Shown piece by piece: positions 14,994 through 23,794 of a stretch of DNA of 35,782 nucleotides. The translations under genes were made by a program, and so were the position numbers. The notes beneath the pieces were generated by a model. It searched no databases. It had not been told where the DNA came from and saw only the letters and a program-made list of their open reading frames with translations. Positions within the stretch are counted from its first letter, which is position 1. Each line of letters begins with the position of its first letter. Location: contig JAFEAR010000243.1 in NCBI GenBank assembly GCA_018266335.1, positions 1-35,782 on the forward strand, given 5' to 3'. The stretch comes from Bdellovibrionales bacterium. Lineage in GTDB: Bacteria; Bdellovibrionota; UBA2428.

Positions 14994-16058
14994 TTAGCAG
15001 AAAATGGGTTGGAGCGTGGACTCGTTCTTTTTAATCCAAGCGGCGATATCTTCAACGATCATTTGAACGGATTGGGTGGGTTTCCAGCCGAAGGCGGATT
15101 CGGCCTTGCTGCAGTCAGACAAATAGAGAGGAATGTCGACCGGGGTGGTTGTGAGGTCGGAGGCAATGTTAATTTCGTTGCCGGTGGCGCGTTGGCAGAT
15201 AGCGGTCAGTTCTCGGAGGGAGGTAGAAATATCTCTACCTCCACCGATGTTAAAGGTTTGACCGAGGGATTTGGCCGGATTTTCCAACTGCTTCTCGATT
15301 AATTCGAAGAGATCTTGAGGGTGAAGCAAGTCGCGCACCTGCTTCCCTTGTCCACCAAAGCCCGTGTATTTGAGCGATTTCTTAAAGTAGTGGTTAGCAA
15401 CCCAAAGGGTGAACACTCCCTGATCTACCTTCCCGAATTGTCCGGGGCCCGCAATGACGCCGCACCGGTTGGTCACGGCTTTGAGTCCATAAGTGTCTAC
15501 GTATTCTTGGATAACAAGTTCGGAGGCGAGTTTCGAGGCGCCATAGAGGGAGCGAGCCTGGAGGGTGGAAAAGTTCTCTGTGACCCCGCGTGGGGACACG
15601 CCCGGTTGAGTTTGGTGGGCGTCGATTTCAAAACGTGAATCGGTTTCTCTAAGTTTAATTTCGCGCAGGGGGGCAATGGAGTAAACGCGGGAGGTGGAAA
15701 GAAACACGGTCGTTCCCACGTGCGCGCGCGCAAATTCCAAGCAGTTTAAGGTTCCGGTAAGGTTGGTTTGCAGCAAGTAGTTGGGCGAGCCTTTAAGACC
15801 GGCGAGAACGCTGGGTTCGGCCGAAGCCTCGATCATGAGGTCAAAAGAACCTCCGAGCTCGGCCAAATCCTGCGGTTGACGAATGTCACCGTGCTCAAAT
15901 TGAATGTTGTTCTGTTTGAAGGCCCCAAGATTAATTTCGGATCCGCGTCGCTTCAGATTGTCGAAGGCGATAATTTGCGAGTCGGGATACTTACGGCGGT
16001 AGCGGAGCGCCAGATTTGATCCAACAAAACCTGCCCCACCCGTAATCAGGATTCTCAT
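14994..16058 (-). CDS. CDP-paratose-2-epimerase-like SDR with intact YxxxK
   Basis: A 354-residue extended SDR beginning MRILITGGAGFVGSN, the NAD-binding glycine motif. Y172xxxK176 (LYGASKLAS) is intact, and FLSTSRVYS supplies the active-site Ser/Thr region. QVRDLLHPQDL and TFNIGGG are typical of nucleotide-sugar epimerases and dehydratases. Like its neighbour it resembles the TyvE/CDP-paratose epimerase branch. The open frame continues upstream to 16151, but the MRILITGG start at 16058 fits the family; an in-frame ATG at 16076 is the next choice. The two SDRs may work as a pair, or one may have been copied from the other. Confidence 0.85.
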   Translation of the reverse strand: MRILITGGAGFVGSNLALRYRRKYPDSQIIAFDNLKRRGSEINLGAFKQNNIQFEHGDIRQPQDLAELGGSFDLMIEASAEPSVLAGLKGSPNYLLQTNLTGTLNCLEFARAHVGTTVFLSTSRVYSIAPLREIKLRETDSRFEIDAHQTQPGVSPRGVTENFSTLQARSLYGASKLASELVIQEYVDTYGLKAVTNRCGVIAGPGQFGKVDQGVFTLWVANHYFKKSLKYTGFGGQGKQVRDLLHPQDLFELIEKQLENPAKSLGQTFNIGGGRDISTSLRELTAICQRATGNEINIASDLTTTPVDIPLYLSDCSKAESAFGWKPTQSVQMIVEDIAAWIKKNESTLQPIFC

Positions 16059-16086
16059 AGGGCGAAAACATACCATAAAGCCGCGG

Positions 16087-17838
16087 TTAGGTGTACGCCA
16101 CGAGGTCCTTAAGAACGAGAATATAGGCGAGCGTGGCACGAATGAAGGCAAGTCCCATGAGAAATTGGTAGGCGCGCGCTACTTTCGGGTGCCAGTTCAA
16201 GTAGGTTCCGGCGCAGAAGATAAGCCCTAAGAGAACAATGCCAAGGGGGAGATGAAACAGGCAGTCCGGTTCGTGGTGCGAGTAACCAACCAAGCAGAGT
16301 AAAAGAAATATGAGGAGCGAAACTTTGGCCCAGGCGGTGGCCTCCGCCGACAAGGTTGGTTTGGAAGGAATGTCCAAATGGCGATTTCTTCGATGGCTCC
16401 ACGCGATGTAGGTGCTGGCAGCAATGAAAAAGAAAATCTGATTCCAAAAGAGGAAGATAGGAAAATCAATTTCCAAAAAGCTGCGATACCAGACATATTT
16501 TTGAAATTGAAACGTTCGGAGATATTGGAGAAGGTTGTGAGTCTCTACACCTTTGAATATGCGACACAGTTGTCGCCACCGAGTATGAATTTGAGTGCGA
16601 AGGGGCGTTTCTAACCAGAACCCAAGGTACATTTTTGCTAGGGATGATTCGCCGTGAACGTCGTATCCGTCCATGAAGGCCTGACGAATCATGGTGTAAG
16701 GCTCGTGGTAAAAAACCTTTTTTACGGCCGTCCAGGGAGCATAGAGAAATCCAAAGCAAAGACAGAGCACCGAAAAAGCACCACCTAAAAAGCGTTTCGA
16801 CAGGTTTTGGCGCAAAGACCACAACAAATAGAGAAGAGTCACTGGAAAGGCCAGTGCGGCACTAGCGTGAAAGTTTGCAGCAATTCCCCACATAACTCCC
16901 GCTCCGGCCCATGTTGAAATTGAAGAGGGTGCGTTTAGTATAAAAAGCAAACCCATTAAAAAGAGAGCCGCCCCGGGCATTTTGAACCACGCGAAATAGA
17001 TGTTTACGAAAATAAACTGGTTACAGAAAAGAAGGGCCAGCAGGGTTCTGGGGCGGAGGCGCGGGAAAAATCGCTGAGCCAGGGCATAGAGCGGAAAAAT
17101 AATCAAAGAGCCTAAGAAGATGGCCATTTGTTCATAGATAACAAAGGCGTTTCGCCACTGATGACTGAACCCGTGAACGATATAGTTGATGGTCGCGTAT
17201 AAAACGCCCGGCAATATTTCTCGGTCTACGTAGTTATATATAAGCCTACCGTTTCGATAAAATTCTTCAAAAGAACGGTGATTGGAAATGGCAAACCCGT
17301 TAATAAATTGAAAGTAGTTGTCGTGAGTACGAATGGAATAAAAAGTGCGGCGAGCAGAAATGGTGGAGAACGTCATTTCGGAAAATGGGCGCACACCAAG
17401 CGTGACGATAAAATAGCAGATCAAAACTACGGCCAGATAAAGAAGTAGAGGTTCGCGGATTGAATGATAAACCCTCTTCGTCTCGCTGCCTAATCCAAGC
17501 GCCTGGACTCGCCCAAAGAGGCCAACGGCAACGATCGCCGCAACGGTGGCGGCAAAATAATCGGGAGGCGCCCAGCCTGCGATTCGGTAGGGAAGCACGT
17601 CGACCAAAAGATAAACGAACAGCAAATAAAAAATCGAGAGAACCGGAATCCAAAAAGCATTCTGGCTTTCGCTCGATTTTTCGCGCTTCCAGATAAGGAG
17701 TAGGCCTAGCCCGGGAAAAATTAGCAGGCCGCCCACGAAACAAAGAGAAACTAGACCGCTAAGCGTTTCGTTGAACTTTCGTAAAACAAGAATCAAAAGG
17801 GCAGCCAGAAAAAAAAGAACACGCTTTTGGTGAGTCAT
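16087..17838 (-). CDS. GT-C-like polytopic membrane protein
   Basis: A 583-residue membrane protein with about a dozen spans. The segments VNIYFAWFKMPGAALF, GIAANFHASAALAFP and YAPWTAVKKVFYHEP line up in order with those of the neighbouring genes at 17835-19970 and 20036-21682, where FTWPK/YTWPK, SHGAA/CHGGL and PWSTYKK/PWIFFQK stand at the same places, so the three look like distant paralogs. This pattern, with loops between spans and an N-terminal acidic loop, is that of GT-C lipid-linked sugar transferases. The gene overlaps the upstream gene by four bases. Substrate and linkage are unknown, and a similarity search is needed to set the family. Confidence 0.7.
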   Translation of the reverse strand: MTHQKRVLFFLAALLILVLRKFNETLSGLVSLCFVGGLLIFPGLGLLLIWKREKSSESQNAFWIPVLSIFYLLFVYLLVDVLPYRIAGWAPPDYFAATVAAIVAVGLFGRVQALGLGSETKRVYHSIREPLLLYLAVVLICYFIVTLGVRPFSEMTFSTISARRTFYSIRTHDNYFQFINGFAISNHRSFEEFYRNGRLIYNYVDREILPGVLYATINYIVHGFSHQWRNAFVIYEQMAIFLGSLIIFPLYALAQRFFPRLRPRTLLALLFCNQFIFVNIYFAWFKMPGAALFLMGLLFILNAPSSISTWAGAGVMWGIAANFHASAALAFPVTLLYLLWSLRQNLSKRFLGGAFSVLCLCFGFLYAPWTAVKKVFYHEPYTMIRQAFMDGYDVHGESSLAKMYLGFWLETPLRTQIHTRWRQLCRIFKGVETHNLLQYLRTFQFQKYVWYRSFLEIDFPIFLFWNQIFFFIAASTYIAWSHRRNRHLDIPSKPTLSAEATAWAKVSLLIFLLLCLVGYSHHEPDCLFHLPLGIVLLGLIFCAGTYLNWHPKVARAYQFLMGLAFIRATLAYILVLKDLVAYT

Positions 17839-19970
17839 GAAAGGCCCCTTTTTGCCGCTGGAGATTCAAAGAAAGTAAGAATGCTTCGAAAGAGGACCGC
17901 GGACAGTGCCACCCAAAGCACTAAATAGTCGCAGGAAAAAGGCGTCAATCCCACTTTCTGGGTGCCGGAAAAAATATAGTTAGCAAAGGTCCATAGCGAC
18001 TCGGTCGCGATGAACACGGCCGGAATCCATCCGAGGTTCAAAACCAGCGCAAGGAGACTGGCCTTAATGAGCACGAGTTCGGCATAGGGCCCTTCGTGGG
18101 GCACGTAAGTTCTCCACTTTAAAAAAATGTTGAGCGTTAAGCTTGCTAAGGATGCGAGAAGAATTCCGGAGGCGAACCCATGCTTATGCCAGCGAAAGCT
18201 TCGAGAGACGACGAGTCCTGCGATTACCAGGAAAGCGCAGCACCAGTAGAGCGCACCAAATTGCATTTTAATTCCGAAAAAATCATTCGAAAATGACCGC
18301 TGATTTTTGTGACCGAAAATTTGTCGCATGGAGAAATCTTCTGGGGTCATTACGAAGGACTTGGCAACGGAAAGCACCTGTTGAGTTCGCTTCTCCCACT
18401 GCTGGGACAAAGACGTTTGCCGATGAAAGGAAATGAATTGTCGTCTCATTTCGGACGTGGCGTAAGTGGCGGGCTCTTTGTCCTCGACCCAGTCGCAATA
18501 ATGGCCCAGGAGCCGAAAGGTATCTATCTCGGGGTGTGCCTTCTTGTAGGTGCTCCAGGGCAGACCGGCACTAAACATCGCTAATAAAAAACAGAGGGGG
18601 GGAAGAATTGCGCGCCAGGAGCGCATCTCCCGAAGAGTAAATATGAAATAGGCCAAGCCCAAAAGGGGAAGACTCAAGGTTGCCGCTCCATGAGAAAGTG
18701 ATCCGAGGGCCATGACACCCCCCATGAGCAGGGCCACCTTTTTTTGTGATCGTTCCGCGGGAGAAATGTTGGCATAAAAGGCAATGAGGGAAAGAACAAA
18801 GAAAGCCCCTAAAGATTTTGGCCAGGTGAAAAAAGTATTCAGAAACACAAATGGGGCGAGATAGAGGGCGACGGGCAACAGGTTCGCAAAGGGAGATTTC
18901 GGGGCAAGGCGTCGACAAATTTCGAAGAGGGGAAAAACAAAGAGGCTATTGAGCAAAATGCCTACAGTTAAGAAGAACGTCGGGGAAAGTTTTCCGAGTC
19001 CCAGGGTGATGAAGGTCGAGATAGCAACCCACGCACCCATTAGCGGCGGCCGGTCTCCCATTGTCCATCCTCCATCGGCCCAGGGTGCTCCAAGGCTGAG
19101 CAGGCTATCCGCCGTCCGGAGGGGAAGAAGATTGTCGATAGGCAGACTCCCCAGCCCCGCATATAAATTTGCCGGTAAAGACGAAAGAGCCAGGTCCGTT
19201 TTTCCCTCCGCAGCAAAAATAAAAACAATGCTAATAAAACTAAGGAAAAGGGTGGCTAATAGGGGAAATCGAAACTTAGGCGGAACCAGCGTGTCGAGAG
19301 ACGGACGACGGATTCTCCACCGTGCCCCCGCTAAGCCAACGGTAAACAAAGTCAATACAACGCAGAATGCAAGGGGCGGCAAGCCCAAGGAAAAAAGCAA
19401 AACATAAATGCCGCCGTAAACTAAAAAGGTGATGGCGGGGGCCAGAAAAAAATAGGCTTCGTGCGCATTCGGAGCCAGCAGACTTAGAACGGAAGCGCCG
19501 GGCATAAAAATTAGAAAGAGCTGAAAACCAATCTTCAAAAAGAGCGAAAGCATGGGAGCGTGAACGAGCAGCAAAATCGAGACAAAACAAAAGAGAATAG
19601 TTCGATTGGGGTGCCGAACAAGATTGTTAAGCGTTACGGGAAACAGAGCGTTGGCCAGCCAAAGAAAAAGGAAAGCATTGAGGGGCAGATGAATCCAGCC
19701 GGGAGCCAAGCAGTCAATTCCGACACAAAGAAGAGGAAAGGACAGGACTGCCCACCGACACCGATGAAGGATTGCTTGGGTCGCGTTCCCTTCGGTCTGC
19801 GAAACAAGGAAGGTGCAGAGGGCGGACAGGCCCAAGGTTCCTAAAGTGCGAGGCAGCCAGTCGCTCGGATTTTGTGGGTGCTGAAGAATCCAGCTGAGCT
19901 GGGGGCCAAAGAAGAGGCAGGCAAAAAACAGGAAGTTTGATTTGCTCACTCCCGCGAGAAATTTTTTCAC
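17835..19970 (-). CDS. GT-C-like polytopic membrane protein
   Basis: A membrane protein of about 711 residues from the GTG at 19970. It has an N-terminal set of hydrophobic segments, then a loop with GGWTMGDRPPLMGAW, NTFFTWPKSLGAFF, SLSHGAATLSLP and GLPWSTYKKAHPEID. These recur in the divergent gene at 20036 (DRPPL, YTWPK, CHGGL, PWIFFQK). A role as a GT-C glycosyltransferase in surface glycan assembly is inferred. The open frame continues to 20309, but codons beyond the divergent start at 20036 are unlikely to be used; the GTG at 19970 and an ATG at 20021 are the candidates, and I chose 19970 because it gives a short charged N-terminus followed by a membrane span. No clear ribosome binding site decides it. 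Confidence 0.65.
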   Translation of the reverse strand: MKKFLAGVSKSNFLFFACLFFGPQLSWILQHPQNPSDWLPRTLGTLGLSALCTFLVSQTEGNATQAILHRCRWAVLSFPLLCVGIDCLAPGWIHLPLNAFLFLWLANALFPVTLNNLVRHPNRTILFCFVSILLLVHAPMLSLFLKIGFQLFLIFMPGASVLSLLAPNAHEAYFFLAPAITFLVYGGIYVLLFSLGLPPLAFCVVLTLFTVGLAGARWRIRRPSLDTLVPPKFRFPLLATLFLSFISIVFIFAAEGKTDLALSSLPANLYAGLGSLPIDNLLPLRTADSLLSLGAPWADGGWTMGDRPPLMGAWVAISTFITLGLGKLSPTFFLTVGILLNSLFVFPLFEICRRLAPKSPFANLLPVALYLAPFVFLNTFFTWPKSLGAFFVLSLIAFYANISPAERSQKKVALLMGGVMALGSLSHGAATLSLPLLGLAYFIFTLREMRSWRAILPPLCFLLAMFSAGLPWSTYKKAHPEIDTFRLLGHYCDWVEDKEPATYATSEMRRQFISFHRQTSLSQQWEKRTQQVLSVAKSFVMTPEDFSMRQIFGHKNQRSFSNDFFGIKMQFGALYWCCAFLVIAGLVVSRSFRWHKHGFASGILLASLASLTLNIFLKWRTYVPHEGPYAELVLIKASLLALVLNLGWIPAVFIATESLWTFANYIFSGTQKVGLTPFSCDYLVLWVALSAVLFRSILTFFESPAAKRGLS

Positions 19971-20035
19971 GAGGCAGAGGATACACGCTTTCCCCGAGCG
20001 TTGAAATGGCCCCCTAAACATGCGAGCTTTCCGAC

Positions 20036-21682
20036 ATGAATCTTCTTCTGTCCTTGCTGCTTCAGTCCGCCGTGTTTGTGGGCTGGCTGGGATTGGTGGA
20101 AAGATTCTTACTCCGTCGCTCCTGGCTCCCGGGGGAGCGCTCCCCGCTTTTGGGCGTTTCAGCTTCGTTCGTGACGGTAGGAATTCTCTCCTTCGGGCTA
20201 TTCTGGATTTATGTTTGGCAATGGCAAGTAGGCTTTGCTTTGAGTGTGCTCGCAATCGGCGCGGGATTTTGGGGCTTCGTAGGGAGCGTGCGAAATTGGC
20301 GGCGGTCATTGCCCCGGGTGCCGTTGGTCTTCTGGGCCTTGTTGGGCGTAACTTTGTTTTACCTAGGTTTTTATCGGTGGCAGATCGGTACGTCGCGGTT
20401 TTCTGCTCCGCCCGCGGACGTGGTGCTCTCGCGAAACTTTGCCGAGAATTTGCGCTCGGGACGCGACTTCACGTGGGCGGGGGCCGATTGGAGGAGTAGC
20501 GATCGCCCTCCCCTGCAGACGGCCCTGTATTTGCTGGTGTCCTGCTTTGCGCAAATCGATTTTTACTATAGCTTTTGTACGCTGTTGCAGGCCTTTTGGG
20601 TTTTGGCTTTTTTTCAGTTGGCCGAAATGTTTTCTCTTTCTGGTCGGCAGATACAGTTTGTTTTTAGCGCGCTCCTGTGTTCCGGCTTTGTGCTTCTAAG
20701 CACGGTATATACGTGGCCAAAAATGGTTGGTGCGGCCTACTTTGTGAGTTCACTGTATTTGCTTTGGAGTGTTGCGCGTTGGCCGCAGACGCGGAGTCTA
20801 ACAATTTTCGCTGCGGCCGGGCTTAGTTGTGCGCTGCTTTGTCACGGGGGGCTGGTTTTTTCGGTTCCCCTTTTGGCAGTCTGTTTTCTTAGTTTCTTTG
20901 GTGGCGCTAGGAAGCGTTTCTGGCGGCAGGGATTTCTCTATGGAGGGGTGGCGCTTTTGCTGTATCTGCCCTGGATTTTTTTTCAGAAATTCATCAATCC
21001 TCCCGGAGACAAACTTTTTCGCGATCACTTAACTTTATTTTCGGATGATCACACAACATCGCTGTTGCGGCTGGTGTGGCGCAGTCACACCGAATTTGGC
21101 TGGGAGTCGTGGTGGGCCCACCGCAAAAGCAATTTGGCGGCCTGGTTTCCGGACTCTTGGCTCTGGCAGGCGAAGCATCTGCGTGAGCAAGAATTTTTTC
21201 GCCTTTCGCTGGTTCTGGGTTTTTTGAATGCGGGCTGGATCGCTTTGCTGCGTCGGCAACGGCGCCATCTGCAAACTGTTTTTTTGGTTGGAATAGGATT
21301 GAGTCTGGTGATGTGGGTCGCGCTTTTGCAGCAGGATTCGTCGGCCGTCGTGCATCAGGGATCCTTCGTTACGCCCTTTGTTTTATTGTTTCTTTTGGCG
21401 GGCGGGGTCTTTAGTTTTCCGGAGCGCGTTGTTCGTACGATCTGGATTCTGCATGTGAGCTATTTTTTTTGGTTGTGGTGGTTTTCGCCGGTGGTCGTTA
21501 CAAACTCTATTCCCGGATTCGAAAAAATATTTTTTGCTTTGATGGGCGCCGGCGGGGCGGCGTTGCTGGTAAAAACCTTCTACCGTTCAAACGAACTCAG
21601 TAGGGACTCTGGGCCAACGAATCTTTGCGCACCCAGCCGCGAAAGGATCCCGGGCGTTCTACCTCCGCAAACTCGCCGCTAA
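20036..21682 (+). CDS. GT-C-like polytopic membrane protein
   Basis: A 548-residue membrane protein starting MNLLLSLLLQSAVFVGWL. Its soluble loops match those of the divergent neighbour: ADWRSSDRPPLQ (near residue 160), STVYTWPKMVGAAYF (near 225), CHGGLVFSVPLL and YLPWIFFQKF. GT-C-type transfer of a sugar from a lipid donor outside the membrane is the likely role, but the reaction is inferred. It lies 65 bp from the likely start of the divergent gene. Its 3' end overlaps by 86 bp the convergent TPR/SH3 gene. Confidence 0.7.
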   Translation: MNLLLSLLLQSAVFVGWLGLVERFLLRRSWLPGERSPLLGVSASFVTVGILSFGLFWIYVWQWQVGFALSVLAIGAGFWGFVGSVRNWRRSLPRVPLVFWALLGVTLFYLGFYRWQIGTSRFSAPPADVVLSRNFAENLRSGRDFTWAGADWRSSDRPPLQTALYLLVSCFAQIDFYYSFCTLLQAFWVLAFFQLAEMFSLSGRQIQFVFSALLCSGFVLLSTVYTWPKMVGAAYFVSSLYLLWSVARWPQTRSLTIFAAAGLSCALLCHGGLVFSVPLLAVCFLSFFGGARKRFWRQGFLYGGVALLLYLPWIFFQKFINPPGDKLFRDHLTLFSDDHTTSLLRLVWRSHTEFGWESWWAHRKSNLAAWFPDSWLWQAKHLREQEFFRLSLVLGFLNAGWIALLRRQRRHLQTVFLVGIGLSLVMWVALLQQDSSAVVHQGSFVTPFVLLFLLAGGVFSFPERVVRTIWILHVSYFFWLWWFSPVVVTNSIPGFEKIFFALMGAGGAALLVKTFYRSNELSRDSGPTNLCAPSRERIPGVLPPQTRR

Positions 21683-22277
21683 GGCGAATAATGCGTAGGC
21701 GCGTGCCGGCCAGCAGGCTTTGCACGGACTCGGAGGCGGGTAGCGGAGCCGCTCGCAATTCGGTTGAAGCGAGCACCACTCCCACGGAGCGGCCGTACTG
21801 GGCGAATCCGCCGAGTGCGCAAAAAATCAGCGCGGCCAATAAAAACCCGGACATTCGTTTGAAGTTCATGCGGGGCGATGCGGCTTTAGCAATTATGAGG
21901 GCGACTAAACAGCAGGAGGCCAAGGACAAAGCTTCTAAGGGGTGTATCCAGCTCCCGACGCGGTTGGCCCATTCGGCCGGATGGGAAAGGGCGGTGCCCA
22001 TTTGGGATTCCACTTTGGTTTGGGCCAGCGCTAAATCTGCGCGGTGGGAGGAGTTGAATCGATCGAGATAGACCGAATTCATGAGGTGGAGAATTCCTTC
22101 TCCCGGCTTGCCGTTGTCCACGAGCGCTCGGCCCCAATTAGCTTCGAGGTCGTCCGACGTGACTCCTTGATCGGCAATCGCCTTGAAGTGCTCGATAGCC
22201 TCAACGGATTTTCCTTCGGCTAAGAGTTTTGCTCCGAGGTCAAAGACTTCTTGAGGACTTTGAGTTTCGCCGGCCAC
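21597..22277 (-). CDS. TPR- and SH3-domain membrane protein
   Basis: A 226-residue protein whose N-terminal ~100 residues form TPR-like helices (FDLGAKLLAEGKSVEAIEHFKAIADQG, WGRALVDNGKPGEGILHLMNSVYLD). Two hydrophobic spans follow (ALSLASCCLVALIIAKAA; MSGFLLAALIFCALGG). The C-terminus is an SH3-like domain (VVLASTELRAAPLP, LLAGTRLRIIRLSGEFAEVE, GSFRGWVRKDSL), as found in extracytoplasmic bacterial SH3 proteins such as BatE-like proteins. It starts at GTG one base after the HTH gene, so translation is probably coupled. Function is not known beyond structural features; peptidoglycan contact is possible. Confidence 0.75.
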   Translation of the reverse strand: MAGETQSPQEVFDLGAKLLAEGKSVEAIEHFKAIADQGVTSDDLEANWGRALVDNGKPGEGILHLMNSVYLDRFNSSHRADLALAQTKVESQMGTALSHPAEWANRVGSWIHPLEALSLASCCLVALIIAKAASPRMNFKRMSGFLLAALIFCALGGFAQYGRSVGVVLASTELRAAPLPASESVQSLLAGTRLRIIRLSGEFAEVERPGSFRGWVRKDSLAQSPY

Positions 22278-22278
22278 T

Positions 22279-22584
22279 TTAAAGATCCTTGGCTTGTAGG
22301 TTTGCTTCGAGTGCCTTGATGAGCGTTTCTAATTCCGAAATCTGGCCGCGCAGGCGACGATTTTCGATTTCGAGGGGGTGGGGAGCCTGGGGGGCACTCT
22401 GGGAAATGCGGGAATAAAGGGGAGCCTCGCCCAGGGCCGAAGCTGAATCTTCCAGAAGATACTTGCCCTTCTCCATTTTGAAGGAAATGGTTTTGCTGCG
22501 AATGCGGCGCCGCAGTGTAGATTGGGACACTCCGTACTTAGCGGCGTACTCGACCAAATCAATCCACGCGTTCATCGGTGCCAT
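22279..22584 (-). CDS. small HTH DNA-binding protein
   Basis: A 101-residue protein with an N-terminal helix-turn-helix (LVEYAAKYGVSQSTLRRRIRS) and a MEKGKYLLED wing, then a linker and a C-terminal coiled-coil-like helix (IENRRLRGQISELETLIKALEANLQ) that could dimerise it. The N-terminal half resembles MerR/excisionase-like HTH proteins. The frame is open further upstream (to 22737), but the ATG at 22584 or at 22575 is a better start because the extension would cover the divergent patatin start. It sits one base upstream of the TPR/SH3 gene. Target genes are unknown; the shared intergenic space points to the patatin gene. Confidence 0.7.
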   Translation of the reverse strand: MAPMNAWIDLVEYAAKYGVSQSTLRRRIRSKTISFKMEKGKYLLEDSASALGEAPLYSRISQSAPQAPHPLEIENRRLRGQISELETLIKALEANLQAKDL

Positions 22585-22629
22585 CGTACCGTGTTTCGAA
22601 ATCGACGCAAGCTCGGGTACACTGGGACC

Positions 22630-23784
22630 GTGGCGGGCATCGATTTCTCTCAGAAAAAGAAAATAGCATTCGTCTGCAGCGGGGGCGCGGTGAAAGCGGC
22701 TGCCTTTCATGTCGGGGTCGCCTTGGCCCTGGAACAAAAAGGAATTCGCTTTTTGGGTGGAACTCGCGAGGGTCGTCCTGACGATGTGGACTTTGATCCC
22801 TCCCGAACGGTGCGGGTTTATGTGGGTTCATCCGCCGGAAGTTTAGTGGCCACCTTGTTGTCACAAGGAGGGCAGCTCAAAGACCTGCTGGCGAGCTTTC
22901 GTACCGACGCGGAACGCGGAGGCATTCCTGGAATTCGCTATTGGGAGATGCTGTTTCCAAGAATGCGTTCTCCCAAAGACCTCTTGGATGCCGATAATTT
23001 TTTATTACGCATGATTAAAAATCGCTCGGTGCAAAGTCCCTTCACTACGGACGGCATCGCCAACTATCTCCGCTCCCACGTTATACAGTCCGACCGGTTT
23101 TCGGACCTTGAAGCAGATTTGTTTGTAGTGGCAACGGAGTTGAACCAGTCACGTAAAGCCGTTTTTGGTAAATACAAATCTGCGCCTCTGGCCACGCATC
23201 TGGAATATCGTAATGACGTTTCGGTAAGCGATGCCTGCGCCGCGAGCATGGCGCTTCCGCCCGTGTACCACCCCTACTCCATTCAAATTGGCCGCGAACG
23301 TAGAGATTACTTTGACGGCGAAATTCGAGAGCCGCTGAGCGAGCATGTGGCCCGAGATATTGGCTGCGATTTGATTATTTGCAGTTACACCCACCAGCCG
23401 TTGCACCTTTCTCCGCTACGCGGTTCCCTGGCCAGCAAGGGGATTCATCAGGTAACGCTTCAGGCGATCTATCAGGCCATTGAGCAAAAAATTGATTCTG
23501 CGCGTGCCTCGCGTGCGCGCGAGCGTGCCCTCGTTGATCGAGTGCGAAAATTTTTTAAAGACAAGCAGCTTCCCGATGCCCTTTGCGATGAATTGGTGGA
23601 AAACCTTGAGGCGCGCATGACGCATAAATCAAAGGTGGATTATATCTACATTCGTCCGCGGCCAACGGACATGGAGATGTTTTTGGCTCCGCACTTTTCT
23701 TTGGATCGGGGCACGACGGAGCGTATTGTGAAGAAGGGATACTTGTCTGGCATGCATGCCTTCAAAGAGCTGACGGTAACTTAG
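22630..23784 (+). CDS. patatin-like phospholipase
   Basis: A 384-residue member of the patatin family. The oxyanion-hole glycine run is FVCSGGAVKAAAFHVG (about residues 14-29), the nucleophile motif VGSSAGS has S68, and the Asp of the catalytic dyad is in YFDGEIREPL. Members hydrolyse acyl chains from phospholipids; no signal peptide is seen. The GTG at 22630 gives a start right before the core domain; ribosome binding is weak. The frame is open upstream to 22522, but that would overlap the divergent HTH gene. The tail (about 300-384) is helical and Arg/Lys-rich, which may hold the membrane. Confidence 0.85.
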   Translation: MAGIDFSQKKKIAFVCSGGAVKAAAFHVGVALALEQKGIRFLGGTREGRPDDVDFDPSRTVRVYVGSSAGSLVATLLSQGGQLKDLLASFRTDAERGGIPGIRYWEMLFPRMRSPKDLLDADNFLLRMIKNRSVQSPFTTDGIANYLRSHVIQSDRFSDLEADLFVVATELNQSRKAVFGKYKSAPLATHLEYRNDVSVSDACAASMALPPVYHPYSIQIGRERRDYFDGEIREPLSEHVARDIGCDLIICSYTHQPLHLSPLRGSLASKGIHQVTLQAIYQAIEQKIDSARASRARERALVDRVRKFFKDKQLPDALCDELVENLEARMTHKSKVDYIYIRPRPTDMEMFLAPHFSLDRGTTERIVKKGYLSGMHAFKELTVT

Positions 23785-23794
23785 TCGCGGGCAG

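Noticed and set aside
20020..20499. 160-codon plus-strand frame overlapping the start of the GT-C gene at 20036
   Set aside because: It is Arg/Leu-rich and overlaps the better gene, which has a membrane-protein pattern and conserved motifs.
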